Part shown: piece by piece, positions 60,306 to 64,000 of the stretch
Layout of the letters: each line of letters starts with the position of its first letter
Numbering within the stretch: position 1 is the stretch's first letter
DNA from: Aestuariirhabdus litorea
GTDB lineage: Bacteria > Pseudomonadota > Gammaproteobacteria > Pseudomonadales > Aestuariirhabdaceae
Length of the DNA: 64,000 bases
Assembly: GCF_003864255.1 (NCBI RefSeq)
Contig: NZ_QWEZ01000001.1
Location: 558,001-622,000, forward strand
Direction of reading: 5' to 3'
The notes under the pieces: generated by a model
The model's input: the letters and a program-made list of their open reading frames with translations, nothing else
Told to the model about the DNA's origin: nothing
The model's database searches: none
Program-made: the position numbers and the translations under genes

Positions 60306-61922
60306 ATGCTCAGTCGATTTACGATCAAACAGATGTTGATGGCGACCATTGGTTTTGCGGTGGTGGCCTTTGCTGCCCTCTATGCCACCAGTCATTCCCA
60401 GCTAACCAATACCAGCAAGGGGGTTGCCCACGAGCAACGCCAGGCGCAGGCGATTTTTGCCCTCAAGGATGCCCGTTACTACGTGGTCCAGGTGCAGCAG
60501 TTTTTGACTGATGTCGGCGCTACCCGCAACGATGAGGCCAAGGCTGAAGCCCGGGAGAGCCTGCAGGGCGCGCTGGCCAGCCTGGATCGTATGGTGCAGA
60601 TCCTGCCAAACCAGGCCGCTTCTGCCCAACAGTTGAAGGCCCAGGTGGTTGAACTGCACCGGCAGGGGGAGCGGATGGCCGATGCCTACGTGGCCGAAGG
60701 CACCGAAGCGGGCAACACCTTGATGAAGGGCCGCGGCGGCTTCGATGATACCGCCGCGGTGCTGGCCGACAGCCTCGATCAGATGGCTGACCAGCTCGGT
60801 ACCGGGATGGAGCGCGCATCGGCCCATACCCAGCATGCGTTGGGGCAGGCGGAGTCCGTCGTGCTCTGGTCGAGCGCGCTGATCTGCTTTGCCCTGACAG
60901 CCGTTTTCCTGCTGGTGTGCCGTCGCACTCTGGGCCCGTTGGCCCGCCTCGAAGCCTCCATGCGCAATATCGCCTCGGGCTCCCGTGACCTCACCCTGCG
61001 CCTTGATGAAAGCGGGGCCGATGAAGTGGCAGCGGTCTCCCGCAGCTTCAACCTGTTTGTGGATAACCTGGCCCAGCTGATTGCCGAGATCACCCGCGAC
61101 ACCGAACAGCTTTCCAGCGCCAGCGACCAGCTCTCGGCCGCCAGTCGGCAAACCCTGGACGGGATGCAGCGCCTGCAGCTGGAGACAGACCAGATCGCCA
61201 CGGCGATTAACGAGATGCAGGCTACGGTGCACGATGTGGCCCGCAATGCCGAACAGGCGGCGGTGGCGGTATCGGAATCCGATGAGCAGGCCCGTGAGGG
61301 GGAGCAGGTCGTGCGCAGCACCATCTCGGCGATCAGCTCTTTGTCGAGCGAGGTGACCGCAGCCGCCTCGGTGATTCAGGCCCTCGAGGGGGACGCGGAG
61401 AATATCGGCACGGTGCTCGATGTGATCCGTGGGGTGGCCGAGCAGACCAACCTGTTGGCGCTTAACGCCGCCATCGAGGCGGCCCGTGCCGGCGAGCAGG
61501 GGAGGGGCTTTGCCGTGGTGGCCGACGAGGTGCGTACCCTGGCGCATCGTACCCGGGAGTCCACCGATGAGATCCAGCAGATGATCGAGCGGCTTCAGCA
61601 GGGGGCTAAGAATGCCGTCAGTGTGATGCAGCGCAGCAGCGAACTGGCCGAGGGCAGCACTCTTCAGGCCGCCAAAGCGGGGGAAGCGATCGCCATGATC
61701 ACCGAGTCGGTGGCCAGTATTTCGGGGATGGCGGCGCAGATCGCCACCGCTGCCGAACAGCAAAGTGCGGTGGCGGAGGATATCAACCGCAACATCATCA
61801 ACATCAGCGAAGAGGCCCATAACACCGTTGCCAACGCCCGCGAGTCCGATGCGGGTAGCAGCGAGGTGGGCGAGCTGGGGGTGGAGTTGAACAAGATGGT
61901 GGCCCAGTTTAAAACCCACTAA
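60306..61922 (+). CDS. Methyl-accepting chemotaxis protein
   Basis: The 538-residue receptor has two membrane helices (about residues 11-29 and 185-207) flanking a helical periplasmic sensor of about 155 residues, probably a four-helix bundle. A HAMP domain (about 210-260) and the cytoplasmic methylation and signalling coiled coil follow, with the tip [18 protein letters not shown] near 384. No CheR-docking pentapeptide is present. AGGAAG lies just upstream of the ATG. A second chemoreceptor gene follows 557 bases later on the same strand. The ligand is unknown. Confidence 0.9.
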   Translation: MLSRFTIKQMLMATIGFAVVAFAALYATSHSQLTNTSKGVAHEQRQAQAIFALKDARYYVVQVQQFLTDVGATRNDEAKAEARESLQGALASLDRMVQILPNQAASAQQLKAQVVELHRQGERMADAYVAEGTEAGNTLMKGRGGFDDTAAVLADSLDQMADQLGTGMERASAHTQHALGQAESVVLWSSALICFALTAVFLLVCRRTLGPLARLEASMRNIASGSRDLTLRLDESGADEVAAVSRSFNLFVDNLAQLIAEITRDTEQLSSASDQLSAASRQTLDGMQRLQLETDQIATAINEMQATVHDVARNAEQAAVAVSESDEQAREGEQVVRSTISAISSLSSEVTAAASVIQALEGDAENIGTVLDVIRGVAEQTNLLALNAAIEAARAGEQGRGFAVVADEVRTLAHRTRESTDEIQQMIERLQQGAKNAVSVMQRSSELAEGSTLQAAKAGEAIAMITESVASISGMAAQIATAAEQQSAVAEDINRNIINISEEAHNTVANARESDAGSSEVGELGVELNKMVAQFKTH

Positions 61923-62479
61923 TGTCGGACCGGGGTGTGAGGCGCAGGGTGCTCTGAGTCCTGACCCAGGCCGCCGGCCCGGTACTTCAAAAGACGGCCT
62001 CGCAGGCGGGTAAGCCTAGGTCGCACACCCATGCCCCTTCCTTTCCGCTCCCGGTTTGCCGGTAAGGGCGAGGGGTTCTCTTACCTCCCCACCCTCCCGC
62101 TTAACCCTCCCTCGGATAGCCTGAGGCCGCCCTTTTGCAGGCCACGTCCCGGGCTGCGCCAACCCCTTCTCCTACCTTAATTGGGCCCCTGCGGGCACTC
62201 CCAATAGCCGCTTTGGTGGGCCCACTGCCGGGGGCGATCTTCGGGTCAGGGATGGTCGCAGTTCCGTTGGACTGGCCCGTGCTCCAGGGCCTCAAAACGC
62301 CAGTTGGGGCAGGTTTTTAGTCTTTGCGAGCTGGCAGCATCCGCCTACGGAAAGGTGGTGGTTGCAAAAGCGCTGCGGAGTTCAGTGGAGCTCAGGTAAT
62401 TACGGGGATTGGTTGTCTTTTGATCTTTCTGATCTACCTTTAACCATTGTACTAATAGGGATATTGCGAGGTAGGGACG
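61923..62479. other. 557-base intergenic region between two chemoreceptor genes
   Basis: No gene, tRNA or known RNA was found. The stretch is rich in G+C with alternating C-runs; two short open frames (62101-62295 minus, 62135-62320 plus) face each other and have no ribosome site or recognised similarity. A TTTTTAGTC-like tract near 62314 does not follow a clean stem. Confidence 0.45.
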
Positions 62480-64000
62480 ATGAGCCTTGAAGGGATGAAG
62501 GTAGCCCACAAGCTGGGGGTTGGATTTGGTGTGTTGCTGGTGCTGATGATGGTCACCAGCCTGTCGGGATACAGCGGCATCCGTTTGCTGGACCGGGCGC
62601 TTTTCTCGGTCGGTAGCGAGGAGGCGCCTTTGGTGGAGATGGCTAATGAGATGAAGCTCTCTCTGATGGAGTCGCGCAATGCGCTGGAGGAGTTCAAAGG
62701 GGCGACCGCAAGGCTGTCGGCGTCCGATACCGTCGATACCGGTGCGCTGAGAGGCGAGTATGAAAATACCGTAGCCGAGTTTGACCAGCTGGTTTCGGCG
62801 GTGCTTGAAGGTGCCGAGTTTGAAAGCGGGCTGCGGGTGATCAAGACCGACAACCCGGAGCTGGCCAAGCTGGTGAGTCAGTCGGACTCGATCCACAATG
62901 ACCGCTTCCAGGCGGCGGCCGCGGCCATGCTGGATGCGGGCGAGCGCCTGATGCAATCGGGCAAGCAAGCCTCAGCGGCCATGAGCTCAATGGAGCAGGA
63001 GTTTGATGCCGTGATGGTGGCCGCCGCAGATACCGAGACGGTGGTCAAGCAGCATATGCGCGCCCAGATTGAGCTGGCCCGCAACAGTGGCCTGAGTTCG
63101 TTGGTGGATGAGGATATTCCGCTGCTGGATGCCACCATGGGGATTATGCTTGCGATCGAGCGCAGCCGGATCTATCTGGAAGAGGTGTCGCAGCAAACCA
63201 CCCTGGAGGCGATCGCTGAGTCTGAGGCGGAGTATCTGGCGACGATCAAAACCTTTGACCAGCTGGTCAACGCCGTCCTCAAGGGCGGTGATGTTGAAGG
63301 GGTGCGCATTGCGGCAACCCGCCAGGCGGAAGTTCGACGTGATGTGGAAAAACTCGATGCGGCCCATGCCCTGTTCCAACAGGCGGCTGCGGAGATGATC
63401 AAGCGTCAGCGCGAGCTGGTGGCCGAGACCGATGACTCGGAACAAGCCATGACTGAGCTTGATAAGTGGGGCGAGGAGGCCGCGAACCTGCTGGGGCAGG
63501 TTGAGGTGCTGGCAGGGCAGGAGATGGCCGCGGCCCGCAAGGCGGGAGAGGAAGCCGGTCACTCGGCGGTGTTCTACCTGATTCTGGTGACCTGCATCGC
63601 CCTGCTGCTGGGTATCCTGATGGGCTTTTTCATCTCGCGCTCGATTACCCGTCCCCTCGGCGGTGAACCGGTCGAGATCGAATCAATCGCACGGCAGATC
63701 GCGGAGGGTAACCTGGCGATCGGCTTCACGCGTGAGCCCGGCACCGGTATCTATCGGGCGATGCGGGAGATGACCCTGAAACTTCAGCACCTGGTGGGGG
63801 GGATCGTCAGTGCCTCCAACAGCATCGCAACCGCGGCCGAGGAGGCGGCGGCGATCAGTGAGCAGACCAACGTGGCCCTGCAGGAGCAGAAGGTGAACAC
63901 CGAGCAGGTGGCCACGGCGATGAACGAGATGACCACCAGCGTGCACGATGTGGCGGAAAACGCCAACCGCAGCCACACTTCGGCTGAAGAGGCGATGGCC
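62480..64000 (+). CDS. Methyl-accepting chemotaxis protein, cut by the window end
   Basis: The visible 507 residues include a first membrane helix (about 12-32), a long helical periplasmic sensor of about 320 residues, a second helix (about 362-385), a HAMP-like segment with LGGEPVEIESIARQIAEGN near 393-411, and the start of the signalling coiled coil. The C-terminal tip lies beyond base 64000. Start ATG 62480 has a weak ribosome site (AGGTAGGG). The sensor is longer than that of the preceding receptor and has two similar halves with SIHNDRFQAAAAAM-like helices. The ligand is unknown. Confidence 0.85.
   Translation, partial: MSLEGMKVAHKLGVGFGVLLVLMMVTSLSGYSGIRLLDRALFSVGSEEAPLVEMANEMKLSLMESRNALEEFKGATARLSASDTVDTGALRGEYENTVAEFDQLVSAVLEGAEFESGLRVIKTDNPELAKLVSQSDSIHNDRFQAAAAAMLDAGERLMQSGKQASAAMSSMEQEFDAVMVAAADTETVVKQHMRAQIELARNSGLSSLVDEDIPLLDATMGIMLAIERSRIYLEEVSQQTTLEAIAESEAEYLATIKTFDQLVNAVLKGGDVEGVRIAATRQAEVRRDVEKLDAAHALFQQAAAEMIKRQRELVAETDDSEQAMTELDKWGEEAANLLGQVEVLAGQEMAAARKAGEEAGHSAVFYLILVTCIALLLGILMGFFISRSITRPLGGEPVEIESIARQIAEGNLAIGFTREPGTGIYRAMREMTLKLQHLVGGIVSASNSIATAAEEAAAISEQTNVALQEQKVNTEQVATAMNEMTTSVHDVAENANRSHTSAEEAMA

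Noticed and set aside
62101-62320. Two opposing short frames between chemoreceptor genes
   Set aside because: Neither has a ribosome site or a recognisable family, and they overlap each other on opposite strands.
1-64000. CRISPR arrays, tRNA and rRNA genes, tmRNA, RNase P RNA, insertion sequences and prophage genes
   Set aside because: No regularly spaced repeats, no conserved RNA signatures and no transposase, integrase or phage structural motifs were seen. A dedicated scan for tRNA (covariance model) would be decisive.

Overview
The window is a chromosome segment of high GC (by eye about 60%) with dense, short-spaced genes on both strands. Gene content (DinG, TrmJ, SlyB, PykA-type pyruvate kinase, RsuA, Ppc, SelO, DctB/DctD, several chemoreceptors, an ECF sigma factor with a DUF3379 anti-sigma factor) points to a free-living, motile, probably marine gammaproteobacterium, perhaps of the Oceanospirillales type. 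The genus cannot be fixed from this sequence. I see no rRNA, tRNA, insertion sequence, prophage or CRISPR array.

Layout. 1-9.4 kb: the end of dinG, a beta-lactamase-like hydrolase, a Sel1 protein, an acyltransferase, a diguanylate cyclase, slyB, the ECF sigma/anti-sigma pair, and the tightly coupled trmJ-thioesterase-SseB-DUF2489 operon. 9.5-18.4 kb (all minus): a 629-residue orphan membrane protein, an LEA-type lipoprotein, PPK2, a 7TM-DISM receptor with a decayed GGDEF domain, and a three-gene operon (retropepsin-like lipoprotein, 7TM inactive transglutaminase, RimK-like ATP-grasp ligase). 18.6-26.8 kb: NhaC antiporter, pyruvate kinase, TSUP permease, a polyamine-type binding protein, a heme-motif periplasmic protein, a PuuB-like oxidase and an NTF2-AraC fusion regulator. 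26.8-32 kb (all minus): a lipoprotein/class II aldolase/lipoprotein operon and a SulP-CBS pair. 32-41.5 kb: DctB/DctD, SelO, a sensory group (family 3 binding protein, chemoreceptor, free-standing Cache protein) and a broken small membrane gene. 41.5-49 kb: pirin, DoxX, endonuclease IV, small hypotheticals, a type I binding protein behind a structured leader, MarC, TraB/GumN and a Crp/Fnr regulator. 49-64 kb: class I HMG-CoA reductase, GcvT, a YbaY-META lipoprotein, formate-THF ligase, RsuA, a penicillin-acylase-family hydrolase, Ppc and two chemoreceptors, the last cut by the window edge.

Themes. Environmental sensing is prominent: three chemoreceptors, two GGDEF-type proteins, DctBD and four periplasmic or Cache binding proteins. 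Carbon entry and one-carbon metabolism are represented by pyk, ppc, SulP, gcvT and fhs. The strongest candidates for little-described biology are the ATP-grasp/transglutaminase/retropepsin operon, the lipoprotein-aldolase-lipoprotein operon, and a bacterial class I HMG-CoA reductase that keeps its four catalytic residues. Several intergenic inverted repeats, above all the leader at 44951-45014, are not explained by the genes. Family names were assigned by reading motifs, without database searches.
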